Assembly (NCBI GenBank): GCA_030680355.1
Contig: JAUXVF010000031.1
Location: 558,001 to 622,000, forward strand
Length of the DNA stretch: 64,000 nt
Direction of reading: 5' to 3'
From: Caulobacter sp.
GTDB taxonomy: Bacteria; Pseudomonadota; Alphaproteobacteria; Caulobacterales; Caulobacteraceae
The notes beneath the pieces were generated by a model that had not been told where the DNA came from, searched no databases, and saw nothing but the letters and a program-made list of their open reading frames with translations. Both the position numbers and the translations under genes were made by a program. Of the stretch, positions 1 through 9,057 are shown one piece after another. Within the stretch, counting starts at the first letter, position 1; every line of letters begins with the position of its first letter.

Positions 1-255
1 CTGGATGGTGGCGAAGTCGTCTTCGGCATGGGCGAAGGCGATTCCGAAGGCGGCGTCGGCGTTGGTCTTGCCCAGAATATGGGGCACGCCGTAGCGGTCG
101 CGGCGGATGGTGACGTCGTAGGCGCGCGCCCGTTCGATCAGCGGCGCCAGGTCCGGCCGGCGCGGGGCGGTGACCTGGTCGATGGCAGCCACCGTCATGG
201 TCACGCCCAGCAGAACGCCGATCAGCCCAAGCGAAATCCTGATGATCCAGCGCAT
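1..255 (-). CDS. Penicillin acylase / acyl-homoserine lactone acylase family protein (N-terminal part)
   Basis: Only the first 85 codons are present; the gene continues past the left edge. The protein starts MRWIIRISLGLIGVLLGV, a hydrophobic export signal or anchor of about 20 residues. It then reads VTIRRDRYGVPHILGKTNAD and AFGIAFAHAEDDFATIQ, the hallmark N-terminal segment of peptidase family S45 (penicillin, cephalosporin and AHL acylases). These are periplasmic Ntn hydrolases that cleave themselves into two chains. The autocatalytic serine lies beyond the window, so substrate class (beta-lactam, AHL, other amide) cannot be decided. The start is the ATG at 255. The gene is divergent from pckG, with about 240 bp between them. 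Confidence 0.85.
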   Translation of the reverse strand, partial: MRWIIRISLGLIGVLLGVTMTVAAIDQVTAPRRPDLAPLIERARAYDVTIRRDRYGVPHILGKTNADAAFGIAFAHAEDDFATIQ

Positions 256-494
256 GACATCCCCCCTTGTACTTCCCCTGATCCTTATCCGGGCGCGGCT
301 CCAACGCAACGCGGATTCCCGTCCGGGGCTCACCTTGCGTCACTATGCAAACAGGGGCGGGCGGAGGAAATTTGGGCGCTTTCGGCTTGCCCGCGCTGGT
401 CGGCGCCGTTACCGAAGTCGTCGCGCAAAGCGTTGATAGCCAGAACCGCACAAGACGGTCGGCACGACGCCCGACACACAGGAGGACGCCGGCT

Positions 495-2345
495 ATGGGC
501 GGCGAGACCACAGTTGTGGGCCTGGATCAGGCCCCGACCAAACACGCACGACTGCTGCAATGGGTGAACGAGGTCGCGGCCTTGACCCGACCCGACCGGG
601 TTCACTGGTGTGACGGCTCCGACGCGGAGTGGACGCTGCTTACCGATCGGCTCGTGGCGGCGGGCACGCTCAAGCGGCTGGACCCGGTCAAACGGCCCAA
701 CTGCTTCTACGCCGCCTCCGACCCGCGTGACGTGGCCCGGGTCGAGAGCCGCACCTTTATCTGCTCCGAGAACGAGATCGACGCCGGCCCGACCAACAAC
801 TGGGCCGCCCCGGCGGAGATGCGCGAGCGGCTGAACGGTCTGTTCGATGGCTGCATGCGCGGCCGCACGATGTATGTCGTGCCCTTCAGCATGGGCCCGA
901 TCGGCTCGCCGATCAGCGCGCTGGGCGTGGAGATCACTGACAGCGCTTATGTCGCCATCTCGATGCGGGTCATGACCCGCATGGGCAAACAGGCCCTCGA
1001 TATGATGGGCGACGACGGCTTCTTCGTCCCGGCCGTCCATACGCTGGGCGCGCCGCTTGCCGCCAGCCAGGTCGACGTGCCCTGGCCCTGTAACGAGGAC
1101 AAGTGGATCGTCCACTATCCCGAGAGCCGCGAGATTTGGTCCTACGGCTCGGGCTATGGCGGCAACGCCCTGCTGGGCAAGAAATGCTACGCCCTGCGGA
1201 TCGCCAGCGTCATGGCCCGCGACGAGGGCTGGCTGGCCGAACATATGCTGATCCTCAAACTGACCAGCCCCAAGGGCGCGGTGCGGTTCGTGGCGGCGGC
1301 CTTCCCCAGCGCCTGCGGCAAGACCAACCTGGCCATGCTGCAGCCGACCATCGAAGGCTGGAAGGCCGAGACCGTCGGCGACGACATCTGCTGGATGCGC
1401 TTTGGCGAGGATGGCCGGCTCTACGCCATCAATCCGGAAGCCGGCTTCTTCGGCGTCGCCCCGGGCACCGGCAAGAACACCAACCGCAACGCCATCGAGG
1501 CGCTGCACGAGAATACGGTCTTCACCAACGTCGCCCTGACCGATGACGGCGATGTCTGGTGGGAAGGCCTGACGGACGAAAAGCCGGCCCATCTGACCGA
1601 CTGGCGTGGCCGGTCCTGGACGCCGGAAAGTCCTGATCCCGCCGCCCATCCCAACGCCCGCTTCACCGTCCCCGCCGAGCAATGCCCGGTGATCGCCAGC
1701 GAATGGGACGATCCCCAGGGCGTGCCGATCAGCGCCATCCTGTTCGGCGGCCGCCGCGCCAGCGCTGTTCCGCTGGTCACCGAGGCCACGGACTGGGCGC
1801 ACGGCGTCTTCATGGGCTCGACCGTGGCCTCCGAGGGCACCGCCGCGGCGGAGAACAAGGTCGGCGAGCTGCGCCGCGATCCGTTCGCGATGCTGCCCTT
1901 CTGCGGCTACAACATGGGCGACTATTTCGGCCATTGGCTGAACGTCGGCGCCAAGGCCGATCCGGCCAAACTGCCGCGCATCTACATGGTCAACTGGTTC
2001 CGCAAGGGCGATGACGGCCGTTTCGTCTGGCCCGGCTATGGCGAGAACAGCCGCGTGCTGAAGTGGATCTTCGACCGGCTCGAGGGCGACGCCCAGGCCG
2101 TGGCCACCCCGATCGGCAACGTGCCGGCGGCCGGATCGCTCGACACCGTCGGCCTGGGCCTCAACGCCGCCCAGATGACGCTGCTGACCACGGTCGACCC
2201 CACGGTCTGGCGTGAGGAAGCCTCGCTGATCCCGGCCTTCTACGAGAAGTTCGGCGACCGCATGCCAGCGGAACTGTGGAACCAGCTCAAGGCGCTGAAG
2301 GCGCGGCTGGAAGGGGCGGCGGTCAAGGTCTCGGAACCGGCCTAG
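495..2345 (+). CDS. pckG: Phosphoenolpyruvate carboxykinase (GTP)
   Basis: This enzyme converts oxaloacetate and GTP to phosphoenolpyruvate, CO2 and GDP, the entry step of gluconeogenesis (EC 4.1.1.32). The 616-residue length is usual for the GTP family and longer than ATP-type PckA. The kinase-1 loop is FPSACGKTN at residues 270-278, including the reactive Cys274 and Lys276 of the GTP family. It is followed by [10 protein letters not shown] (metal site) and FFGVAPGTG. The start at 495 is chosen because an AGGAGGA ribosome binding site lies at 480-486; the frame is open 50 codons further upstream but that stretch is not family-like. It converges with opgH across a short hairpin. Confidence 0.96.
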   Translation: MGGETTVVGLDQAPTKHARLLQWVNEVAALTRPDRVHWCDGSDAEWTLLTDRLVAAGTLKRLDPVKRPNCFYAASDPRDVARVESRTFICSENEIDAGPTNNWAAPAEMRERLNGLFDGCMRGRTMYVVPFSMGPIGSPISALGVEITDSAYVAISMRVMTRMGKQALDMMGDDGFFVPAVHTLGAPLAASQVDVPWPCNEDKWIVHYPESREIWSYGSGYGGNALLGKKCYALRIASVMARDEGWLAEHMLILKLTSPKGAVRFVAAAFPSACGKTNLAMLQPTIEGWKAETVGDDICWMRFGEDGRLYAINPEAGFFGVAPGTGKNTNRNAIEALHENTVFTNVALTDDGDVWWEGLTDEKPAHLTDWRGRSWTPESPDPAAHPNARFTVPAEQCPVIASEWDDPQGVPISAILFGGRRASAVPLVTEATDWAHGVFMGSTVASEGTAAAENKVGELRRDPFAMLPFCGYNMGDYFGHWLNVGAKADPAKLPRIYMVNWFRKGDDGRFVWPGYGENSRVLKWIFDRLEGDAQAVATPIGNVPAAGSLDTVGLGLNAAQMTLLTTVDPTVWREEASLIPAFYEKFGDRMPAELWNQLKALKARLEGAAVKVSEPA

Positions 2346-2357
2346 GCGCTAACCGGA

Positions 2358-2385
2358 GCCTCACCCTGCCTTGGCCGGGTGAGGC
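2358..2385. terminator. Hairpin between convergent pckG and opgH
   Basis: A perfect 9-bp stem (gcctcaccc / gggtgaggc) with a 10-base loop sits in the 52-bp gap between the stops of pckG and opgH. There is no clear U-tract on either side, so it is a probable bidirectional terminator rather than a textbook one. Confidence 0.55.
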
Positions 2386-2397
2386 CTGAAGGCCTTC

Positions 2398-4332
2398 CTA
2401 TTCGGCCGCCATCGCCATCGGATGGACCACGCGCACCGGCAGCGGCACCACGTCCGCGCCCTGCGAGGGCTCGGGGCGGCGGGCGGCGATCTCTTCGGGC
2501 GTCAGCAGAAGTCCGGCCGCACGGGCCTTCTCGCCGGCGGCGCGGCTGGAGGTCCAGGCGGCGATGCGCGGGGCGAACAGCATCGGCACAAAGATCGGCC
2601 ACACCCACATCAGCAGGTCCGGGCGCATGGCCAGCGGAACCACGAAGAACAGGCCGGCGAAGAATTCGTTGCGGAAATTTGCCTTGGCGTCGGCGCGGCT
2701 GATGCCGTCGGCGCTGCGGTTCTGGCTGACCCAGCCGGCGTCCTTGCCGAGCAGGATCTCGAACACCGCCCGGGTGTTGCCGATCATGTAGATCGGGGCG
2801 GTGATGGCCGACAGCAGCATCTCGGCGGCGACGCTCTTGATCAGGGTCTTGGCGCCGCCAAAGGCCTTGCGCTCGGCGGGCCGGCTCAGCGCCAGAGCAG
2901 CGCCCATCAGCTTGGGACCCAGCAGCATGCCGGTGGTCAGCATGGCCGCCAGGACCATGACGTTGAATTCGGGGTGGAGGAAATACCACCAGCTGCCCCA
3001 GTCGGGCTTGTTGCCGATCTGGATCAGCAGGCCGGCGGTCAGGGACAGCAGCCAGATCGGCGAGGCCAGATAGGCCAGCAGGCCGACGAAGATCTGGAAC
3101 CGGCTCATCCAGTGCATGCCGGGCGCATTCAGCAGCGCGATGTGCTGAAGGTTGCCCTGGCACCAGCGGCGCTCGCGCTTCATGAACTCCAGCAGGCTGG
3201 GCGGAGTTTCCTCGTGGCTGCCGGCCAGGGTCGGGGTGACATGCACGCCCCAGCCGCCGCGGCGGAGCAGGGCGGCCTCGACCACGTCATGGCTGAGGAT
3301 CGGCCCGCCGAAGGGCTTGCGGCCCTCCAGCACGGGCAGGCCGGCGCATTCGGCGAAGGCCCGGACGCGGACGATGGCGTTGTGGCCCCAGTAGCTGGCC
3401 TCGGCGCCCGACCACCAGGCCAGGCCGGCGGAGGCGACCCGGCCGTAGAGGCGCACGCCGAACTGCGAGGCGCGGGCGAACAGGGTCTCGCCCTCGACGA
3501 TGGTCGGGGTGGTCTGGATCAGACCGATGCCGGGATTGCGCTCCATGGCGTCGACCAGGTGCAGGATGGTCTCGCCGGCCATGGTGCTGTCGGCGTCGAG
3601 CACGATCATGTGGCTGTAGGCGGCGCCGAAGCGACGCACCCAATCGGACAGGTTGCCGACCTTGCGCTCGCTGTTTTCCCGGCGGCGGCGGTAATAGACG
3701 CGGCAATGGGTCTGCAGGCGCAGGGCCTGGAAGGCGTTCCATTCGGCGGTGGCGACCCGCTCGTCGGTGGTGTCGCTGAGCACGAACAGATCGAAGGCCT
3801 GGCTGACGGACAGTTGCGACAGTGAGCGCTCGATCTGGGCCAGGCGGTTGAAGGAGGCCTGGGCGTCCTCGTTGTAGAGCGGCATCAGCAGGGCGGTGCG
3901 CACCGTCGGACGCGGCGCGACGGCGGCGAAGTCGAGCTCGTCGCGGTCGCCGCGGACCAGCAGCACGGTCAGGCCGATGGCGGCGCTGCAGAACCAGCAG
4001 GAGATGGCGGTGATCAGCACCAGGAACAGGCTCAGCCCGACGACCTCGAGCGGCATGAAGCCGTCCTTGGCGTAGAGGCGCACCGGCTCCCAGGCGGCGA
4101 GGGCGGTCAGCAGCAGGGTGGCGCCGAACAGAATGGCGCGCCGCTGGCCGACGCCGATGGGCGAACTCGTCGGAGTCCGGTCGGCCATTACGCCGTCGGC
4201 GCCGAGGGTCTGGCGCGGCATCGACAGGGGCGCCGGGTGGGGAAGATGCTCGCGCTCGGGCGCGGAGGGCGTGTACGGCGACGCATAGGCGTCGAGATCG
4301 TACTGGATCGCCAGGTTGCTGATGCCGTCCAT
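2398..4332 (-). CDS. opgH: Glucans biosynthesis glucosyltransferase (OpgH/MdoH)
   Basis: OpgH is the inner-membrane family 2 glycosyltransferase that builds the beta-1,2-glucan backbone of osmoregulated periplasmic glucans from UDP-glucose. The 644-residue protein has two N-terminal membrane segments. A GT2 domain follows, opening with PLYNEDA, with the DAD metal motif (VLDADS, about residue 242) and RERRWCQGN (about residue 386, the Q/RxxRW motif). Several membrane segments close the protein. The ATG at 4332 (MDGISNLA) is chosen because OpgH proteins of Xanthomonas also begin MDG; an ATG at 4404 is possible. The usual partner opgG is not adjacent. The upstream 4333-4587 gap is its likely promoter region. 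Confidence 0.9.
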   Translation of the reverse strand: MDGISNLAIQYDLDAYASPYTPSAPEREHLPHPAPLSMPRQTLGADGVMADRTPTSSPIGVGQRRAILFGATLLLTALAAWEPVRLYAKDGFMPLEVVGLSLFLVLITAISCWFCSAAIGLTVLLVRGDRDELDFAAVAPRPTVRTALLMPLYNEDAQASFNRLAQIERSLSQLSVSQAFDLFVLSDTTDERVATAEWNAFQALRLQTHCRVYYRRRRENSERKVGNLSDWVRRFGAAYSHMIVLDADSTMAGETILHLVDAMERNPGIGLIQTTPTIVEGETLFARASQFGVRLYGRVASAGLAWWSGAEASYWGHNAIVRVRAFAECAGLPVLEGRKPFGGPILSHDVVEAALLRRGGWGVHVTPTLAGSHEETPPSLLEFMKRERRWCQGNLQHIALLNAPGMHWMSRFQIFVGLLAYLASPIWLLSLTAGLLIQIGNKPDWGSWWYFLHPEFNVMVLAAMLTTGMLLGPKLMGAALALSRPAERKAFGGAKTLIKSVAAEMLLSAITAPIYMIGNTRAVFEILLGKDAGWVSQNRSADGISRADAKANFRNEFFAGLFFVVPLAMRPDLLMWVWPIFVPMLFAPRIAAWTSSRAAGEKARAAGLLLTPEEIAARRPEPSQGADVVPLPVRVVHPMAMAAE

Positions 4333-4439
4333 CAAAGTCGCCGTGATTCCGAGGGTTGGCCGCCGCTTCGGCCAAGGCGGGCCGAACCACGGTGTTCTGA
4401 TCACGCTTATGTTATGTTGCAGCGCACCCGCACAAGAGC

Positions 4440-4451
4440 TTTTCGCGAAAA
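4440..4451. promoter_or_regulatory. 12-bp palindrome upstream of opgH
   Basis: The perfect palindrome ttttcgcgaaaa lies about 110 bp upstream of the opgH start, in an AT-richer stretch than its surroundings. It could be a regulator site for opgH. No regulator can be named. Confidence 0.25.
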
Positions 4452-4587
4452 CCTCTGTGAAAAGTGCATTTTGTCGCGGCGACGCCCTGGATTTGGGCGT
4501 GATCAGTTCGTGATCGAGCGGCCTGTGGCAGGATTTCTCCCCGCGACCCGCGACCGGTTCGCAGCTGACCGGCGGCGCGAATCGACC

Positions 4588-5232
4588 TCAGCCGGCGGCG
4601 GCTCTCATGGCGAGCGCCAGAGCGACCAGACGCCGTTCGAGCAGAAAGGCCGCCACACCGGTCCAGCCGACCAGCACGATGGCGAAGGCCCGCTCCCACC
4701 AGCCGACATTGTGCGGGTTCACTGTGCCGGGGAAGACCAGGTGTTTGGTGATCACCGTCAGGACGGCCATGGCGGCGAAGACGATGACCAGAAACCAGCG
4801 CAGACGGCTGACGCCCTCGGCCCGGGCCAGACCCCAGAGCAGGAACAGCGGGGCCATCTGGATGCCCAGACCCAGATTGATGGCCAGATGGCGCGGGTCG
4901 GGCCAGGGGTAGAGGCTGGCCATCACCAGCCCTATGGCGGCCAGTACGAAGGCGGCGGCGGTCAGGGCGGCGGGCAGGCGAGGGCCGCCGAGGGCGACGA
5001 TGGCCAGGCCAAAGCCGATCCCGGCGAGGCCCGCCCCGACCCCGGCCAGCACGACCCCGATGTTGAACACCTCCGGCTCCTTGGCCCCGGCGCCGCCGAG
5101 CTCGCTGAGGAACTGGGTGGCGTGGTTGAAGCCGGGAAACAGCAGCACGGCGACCAGGGTCGTGATCAGGGCCAGCACTGGCGCGGCGATGCCGACCCGC
5201 AGCAGGATCCGGCGGCGGCGAAAGGGCGTCAT
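4588..5232 (-). CDS. DUF998-like integral membrane protein
   Basis: This is a 214-residue protein with about six hydrophobic segments. The first follows a positively charged N terminus (MTPFRRRRILLRVG), and polar loops carry FNHATQFLSELGG and YPWPDPRHLAINLGLG. This pattern (an early FLSELG-type loop and repeated small-residue helices) resembles DUF998 membrane proteins, whose function is unknown. The ATG at 5232 overlaps the stop of the upstream acyltransferase by 4 bp (ATGA), so the two are probably translationally coupled and may act on the same envelope component. A longer reading frame exists, but the overlap and charge pattern favour this start. Confidence 0.7.
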   Translation of the reverse strand: MTPFRRRRILLRVGIAAPVLALITTLVAVLLFPGFNHATQFLSELGGAGAKEPEVFNIGVVLAGVGAGLAGIGFGLAIVALGGPRLPAALTAAAFVLAAIGLVMASLYPWPDPRHLAINLGLGIQMAPLFLLWGLARAEGVSRLRWFLVIVFAAMAVLTVITKHLVFPGTVNPHNVGWWERAFAIVLVGWTGVAAFLLERRLVALALAMRAAAG

Positions 5233-6404
5233 GTGGCCTTCGCGGGTTTGGTGTCGGGCTTGACCGGCGGCGTCCAGATCCGGGGATAGCGCTTGAGCCC
5301 CCACAGCGGTCGCATCGGTCCGGTCCGGCGCACGATCTCATAGACCAGCAGGCTGCCGCCGAAAGTAACCGCCACCAGGAAGGCCGCCTCAAGCCCCGCG
5401 GGCCAGTCGCGCGGCTTGATCCAGTAGACGGCCACGACCAGCAGGGTCTGGTGCACCAGGTAGCAGGGGAAGACGGCGTCGGTCAGGTAGCGCAGGGCCG
5501 GGCCGTCGGTGTTGCGCAGATAGACGCTGCCGTAACCGAGGATGGCGGCGATCGCCGACCACTGCTCCAGCCCGTGCAGGATATGTTTGGGCCAGCCGAA
5601 GAAGGCCAGATGGTCAGGGCTGACGGTCAGGGCCATCAGCAGCGGCGTCGAGATCAGGAACAGGACCAGGGCCCGCCGACGCTGCGCTTCAAAGGTCTTC
5701 CAGATCGCGTCGCGACCGGCGACCGCGAACCCGAACAGGAAGGCGCCCAGCGAGGTCAGGTGATTGTACCAGTCGCCGATCAGCTGGTTGGTCTGGCCAA
5801 ACCACGGGAACACCAGCTGGCGGGCCAGGATGAAGAACAGGATCGGCAGGACCAGCATCCGCCAGCCGGTCAGCCAGCGCTCGAACCAGCGCTCCATCGC
5901 CGCGATCCAGGTCGGTCGGGCCATCAGGGCCACCACGACCAGGCTGTAGACAACGATATATTCGACGAACCAGAGGTGATTGAGCGGCACGCCGTTGGCC
6001 AGACCCGCCGGGCTGAACTGATGGAGCCACCAGGCAATCAGGCCCTGGGTGGTGCCCCCCTTGTCGAGCGCCTCCAGCCAGGACTGCGGCGGCACCAGCA
6101 CCAGCACCCCGAAAATCAGCGGCGGCAGCAGCCGGGCCATGCGGGCCCGCAGCACTTCACCGGCCGTGTGCCGCCGGCTCATGAACCGCAGCGCCGCGCC
6201 GGAAACCAGAAACAGCAGGGTCAGCCGCCAGGGTCCGGTGGCGGCCGTCGCCGCGGCCAGCCAGTGGAAGGTGTGGGTGCTGTGCACATGCCAGTCCCAG
6301 GGCGCGTAGGCGAGGCTGACATGGAACAGGATCAGCAGGCCGAAGGCGACGACCCGGATCCAGTCGAGGTCCGCGCGACGGGGTATGGCAACGGGCTGGG
6401 TCAT
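5229..6404 (-). CDS. Acyltransferase 3 family membrane protein
   Basis: This 391-codon protein belongs to the acyltransferase-3 family (OafA/OpgC-like), multi-pass inner-membrane enzymes that transfer acyl groups, commonly acetyl or succinyl, to surface glycans. The first helix carries RRADLDWIRVVAFGLLILFH, the family's R-x-x-x-x-D-x-x-R followed by a membrane His. About ten hydrophobic segments follow, including LNHLWFVEYIVVYSLV. The start is the ATG at 6404; an upstream TTG in the same frame would add 13 unconvincing residues. Its nearness to opgH invites the idea of glucan decoration (an OpgC-like role), but the DUF998 gene and a promoter gap separate them, so this is inference. Confidence 0.8.
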   Translation of the reverse strand: MTQPVAIPRRADLDWIRVVAFGLLILFHVSLAYAPWDWHVHSTHTFHWLAAATAATGPWRLTLLFLVSGAALRFMSRRHTAGEVLRARMARLLPPLIFGVLVLVPPQSWLEALDKGGTTQGLIAWWLHQFSPAGLANGVPLNHLWFVEYIVVYSLVVVALMARPTWIAAMERWFERWLTGWRMLVLPILFFILARQLVFPWFGQTNQLIGDWYNHLTSLGAFLFGFAVAGRDAIWKTFEAQRRRALVLFLISTPLLMALTVSPDHLAFFGWPKHILHGLEQWSAIAAILGYGSVYLRNTDGPALRYLTDAVFPCYLVHQTLLVVAVYWIKPRDWPAGLEAAFLVAVTFGGSLLVYEIVRRTGPMRPLWGLKRYPRIWTPPVKPDTKPAKAT

Positions 6405-6500
6405 GGGCGGGGGCTGAATCGCAAAAACGGGCTGGCGGCGCAACTGCGACCGATCGGCCCGAGGATCAAGGCGAATCTGGGGAAGGACCGCTTCGGATCG

Positions 6501-7439
6501 CTACAGCGGTTGCAGCGCGACCTTTGGCAGCAAGGCCAGAACGGCCTCGGCCTGGCACAGGTCGGTGCCGGGCGAGGCCAGGGCGGCGGATCCGGCGGCC
6601 AGCCCCATCCGGAAACTGTCTTCCAGCGACTGGCCGCTGGCCAGGGCGTGGACCATGCCGCCCAGGAAGCTGTCGCCGGCCCCGACCGAGCTGACGGGGG
6701 TGATGTCCAGGGCCGGGGCCCGCCAGGCCTGGTCGGCGGTGACCAGAATCGCGCCCTGGTCGCCCAGGGTGAGGGCGATTACCTCGGCCGCCCCGTCGGC
6801 GATGAGGCGGCGGGCGGCGGCCAGCCGGCGGGCGTCCGTGTCGAGCGTCTCGCCGGTCAGGTCTTCCAGCTCGCGCAGGTTGGGCTTGATCAGATAGACG
6901 CCCTGTCTCAGCGCCGCTTTCAGGGCCGGACCCGAGGTGTCCAGCACCACCCGCTCGCCGGCCGTTCTGGCGACCGAGGCCAGCCGGACAAGGAAGTCGT
7001 CGGGCACGCCCGGCGGCAGGCTGCCGCTGGCGACGATAAAGCCCTGTCCGTCGCCCGGCTGCACGGTCGCGTCGAGGCAACCGCGCCATTCGGTCCAGGA
7101 GAGCTGCGGCCCCTGGAGGACGAAGCGGTATTCGAGACCCGTGGCCCGTTCGGTGACGGTCATGTCCTCGCGGGTGTCGCCGGCGATGGGCACGGCCAGG
7201 GTGGGCACGCCTTCGGCCGCCAGAAGCGCGACCAGCAACTCGCCGGTCACTCCGCCGGCGGGAAAGATCGCCAGGGCCTCGCCGCCCAGCCGGCGGATCA
7301 CCCGCGCGACGTTGATCCCGCCGCCGCCGGGATCGCGCCGCGACTCGCCGCAGCGCAGCTTGACGGCCGGCTCCACCCGCTCGACCGAGGTCGAGACGTC
7401 GATGGCCGGGTTGAGGGTCAGGGTGATGATGGTTTGCAT
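6501..7439 (-). CDS. pfkB: 6-phosphofructokinase, PfkB (Pfk-2) type
   Basis: This 312-residue ribokinase-family enzyme phosphorylates fructose 6-phosphate with ATP in the cytoplasm. It closely follows the E. coli Pfk-2 pattern: TLTLNPAIDVST at the N terminus, KLRCGESRRDPGGGGINVAR at 28-46 (PfkB signature 1), IFPAGGVTGE, SGSLPPGVP, and the catalytic SVGAGDSFLGG with Asp256. A 1-phosphofructokinase or tagatose-6-P kinase role is possible, but KLRC and GGGGIN favour Pfk-2. The start at 7439 (MQTIITLTLNPA) matches the family; the frame extends upstream without homology. Caulobacter crescentus degrades glucose by Entner-Doudoroff, so a PFK here is worth noting. Confidence 0.88.
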   Translation of the reverse strand: MQTIITLTLNPAIDVSTSVERVEPAVKLRCGESRRDPGGGGINVARVIRRLGGEALAIFPAGGVTGELLVALLAAEGVPTLAVPIAGDTREDMTVTERATGLEYRFVLQGPQLSWTEWRGCLDATVQPGDGQGFIVASGSLPPGVPDDFLVRLASVARTAGERVVLDTSGPALKAALRQGVYLIKPNLRELEDLTGETLDTDARRLAAARRLIADGAAEVIALTLGDQGAILVTADQAWRAPALDITPVSSVGAGDSFLGGMVHALASGQSLEDSFRMGLAAGSAALASPGTDLCQAEAVLALLPKVALQPL

Positions 7440-7570
7440 GACTGTCTGGTCGTCAGACTGGGTTGCGCGCCCGCCGCCCGCCTTGAGGGAGGTCAAAGCG
7501 GCGGGGATGGGGGCTGTTACGGTTCGCGGCCTCATCCCGCGCGGGTGATCGCCCCTCCCGAGAGAGACTC

Positions 7571-8008
7571 ATGACGCAGCCCTACGCCTTGCCGGCCAGC
7601 CTTTCCCCCGATCTGAAGACCGTCGAGGCCTACTGGCGGAGCCTGCTGCGCGGGTCGGCCGAGATGCCGTTCTGGGATGATATCGATCTGACGACGATGC
7701 CGTCCCTCGCCGGCCGGCTGTTTGTCGTCGGGGCGTTCGACAAGCCGGACCGCTACCGCCTGGAGATCGTCGGCGAGACCCTGGCCCGGGCCGCCGGCAA
7801 GGAGATCGCCGGCCTGTTCGTCGATGAGCTGCGCCTGCCGCCGCCGCTGGCCTTCCTCGGCTCGCAGGCCAGCGCCACGGTCGAGGCGGCGGCGCCGACC
7901 TATCACGAGGAGCCCGGGCAGGCCGGCTATCGCCGCCTGCTTCTGCCGATGTGGGGCGACGGCCATATCAGCATGTTGCTGGGCGTCGTCGACCTGGTCG
8001 AGGCGTGA
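7571..8008 (+). CDS. PAS-domain protein (PAS_5-like)
   Basis: This is a single-domain cytoplasmic protein of 145 residues. The middle (MPFWDDIDLTTMPSLAGRLFVVGAF, YRLEIVGETLARAAGKEIAG) and the end (YRRLLLPMWGDGHISMLLGV) fit the small PAS_5-type sensory proteins common in Caulobacterales and Rhizobiales. No output domain is attached, so it probably signals by protein contact. A purine-rich gagagaga ribosome site precedes the ATG. The stop overlaps the GTG start of the next gene (GTGA), giving a tight two-gene unit. The ligand and partner are unknown. Confidence 0.75.
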   Translation: MTQPYALPASLSPDLKTVEAYWRSLLRGSAEMPFWDDIDLTTMPSLAGRLFVVGAFDKPDRYRLEIVGETLARAAGKEIAGLFVDELRLPPPLAFLGSQASATVEAAAPTYHEEPGQAGYRRLLLPMWGDGHISMLLGVVDLVEA

Positions 8009-8607
8009 CCGACACCCCCGACGCCGTCGAGCTCATCACCGGGAAAATTCGCGAGCTCGAACGGGAACTGGAAGCTGAATTCGCCCTCAAGCGCGCCGGG
8101 CTGGAGTATGGCCTGGAACATGGTCGCGCCCGCTTCGAGGCGGAGGTCATCCGCCGCCACAATGCGCTGAAGACAGGCCTCGCCCGCTATCTGGTCAAGG
8201 CCAACCCGCTGGCGGTGATCACCGCCCCGGTCATCTATTCGATGATCATCCCGTTCGTGCTGATCGACGCCTGGACCTCGCTCTACCAGGCCATCTGTTT
8301 TCGCGCCTACCGCATCCCGCAGGTGAAGCGGGGCCAGTATTTCGTCTTCGACCGCTCCGGGCTCGCCTATCTGAACGCCATCGAGAAGTTCAACTGCGCC
8401 TTCTGCTCCTACGGCAACGGCGTCGCCGCCTATGTGCGCGAGGTCGCCGCCCGCACCGAGCAGTACTGGTGCCCGATCAAACACGCCCGCCGGGTGCTGG
8501 GCGCCCATCCTCGTTACGCGGCTTTCGCCGACTTTGGCGACGGCGAGCACTACGCCGAGCATCTTCAGAGCCGGCGCGCCGCGATGCGGGCCGAATCGGA
8601 CGCCTGA
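8005..8607 (+). CDS. Conserved protein with a membrane segment and a CxxC / CPIKH cysteine motif
   Basis: I recognise this as a conserved hypothetical without an assigned function. Residues about 10-60 are highly charged and look coiled-coil (ELERELEAEF, ARFEAEVIRRHNAL). Residues about 70-95 are hydrophobic (LAVITAPVIYSMIIPFVLI). A striking block follows: EKFNCAFCSYGNGVAAYVRE and TEQYWCPIKHARR. Cys131, Cys134 and Cys156 with His160 could form a metal site or a redox centre. The GTG start at 8005 overlaps the PAS gene stop by 3 bp, so the pair is coupled and probably works together. A strong hairpin follows the gene. Confidence 0.8.
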   Translation: MTDTPDAVELITGKIRELERELEAEFALKRAGLEYGLEHGRARFEAEVIRRHNALKTGLARYLVKANPLAVITAPVIYSMIIPFVLIDAWTSLYQAICFRAYRIPQVKRGQYFVFDRSGLAYLNAIEKFNCAFCSYGNGVAAYVREVAARTEQYWCPIKHARRVLGAHPRYAAFADFGDGEHYAEHLQSRRAAMRAESDA

Positions 8608-8623
8608 CCCCCAGGAATCGAAA

Positions 8624-8658
8624 AACCCCCACGGCCGGGGGGGGGAGCCGTGGGGGTT
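8624..8658. terminator. Strong GC hairpin between the PAS pair and tRNA-Lys
   Basis: A perfect 12-bp stem (aacccccacggc / gccgtgggggtt) encloses an 11-base G-rich loop. On the minus strand it ends in TTTTTC, a classic intrinsic terminator for the tRNA-Lys transcript. On the plus strand it also closes the gene ending at 8607, though with a weaker tail. Confidence 0.8.
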
Positions 8659-8897
8659 GATCGTGTTGCTGTTGCTTCCATCGACCGCCGGAAGCCCCGT
8701 GCGCTGGCGGGACTGGGGGGCAGTTCAGAGCCTGCGTCGTCAGGACTTCCGATCAGCCGATGAGGTGACTGTCGGGGGGCATGCAGGCCGGCAGAAGGCT
8801 GAATTCAGGTCATTTCACGGCGGACCCCATCGGCCGCGCCAATCGCGCGCCGGCGTCATCAATCCAAAAGGGGAGGGAAGGTCGTCCACCGGAAGAA
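8659..8897. other. Non-coding gap downstream of tRNA-Lys
   Basis: About 240 bp lie between the hairpin and the tRNA 3' end. I see no convincing reading frame, repeat or attachment-site duplication here. Confidence 0.5.
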
Positions 8898-8973
<76 letters not shown>

Positions 8974-9057
8974 GTATCGACGTTCGGTCCTTCTCGAGGG
9001 CCGGCGGCGAGGGCGCGGAACATACGCGAATAGCTCCGGGACGCAAGGGCGATAGAG

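Noticed and set aside
330-1934. 534-codon minus-strand frame opposite pckG
   Set aside because: It is a GC-driven shadow of a complete PEP carboxykinase gene.
4405-4587. Short gene between opgH and the DUF998 gene
   Set aside because: Frames here are short, lack ribosome sites and contain the palindrome expected of a promoter region.
5451-7574. 707-codon plus-strand frame opposite the acyltransferase and pfkB
   Set aside because: Both opposite-strand genes have full family signatures; the plus frame is Q/G/R-rich nonsense.
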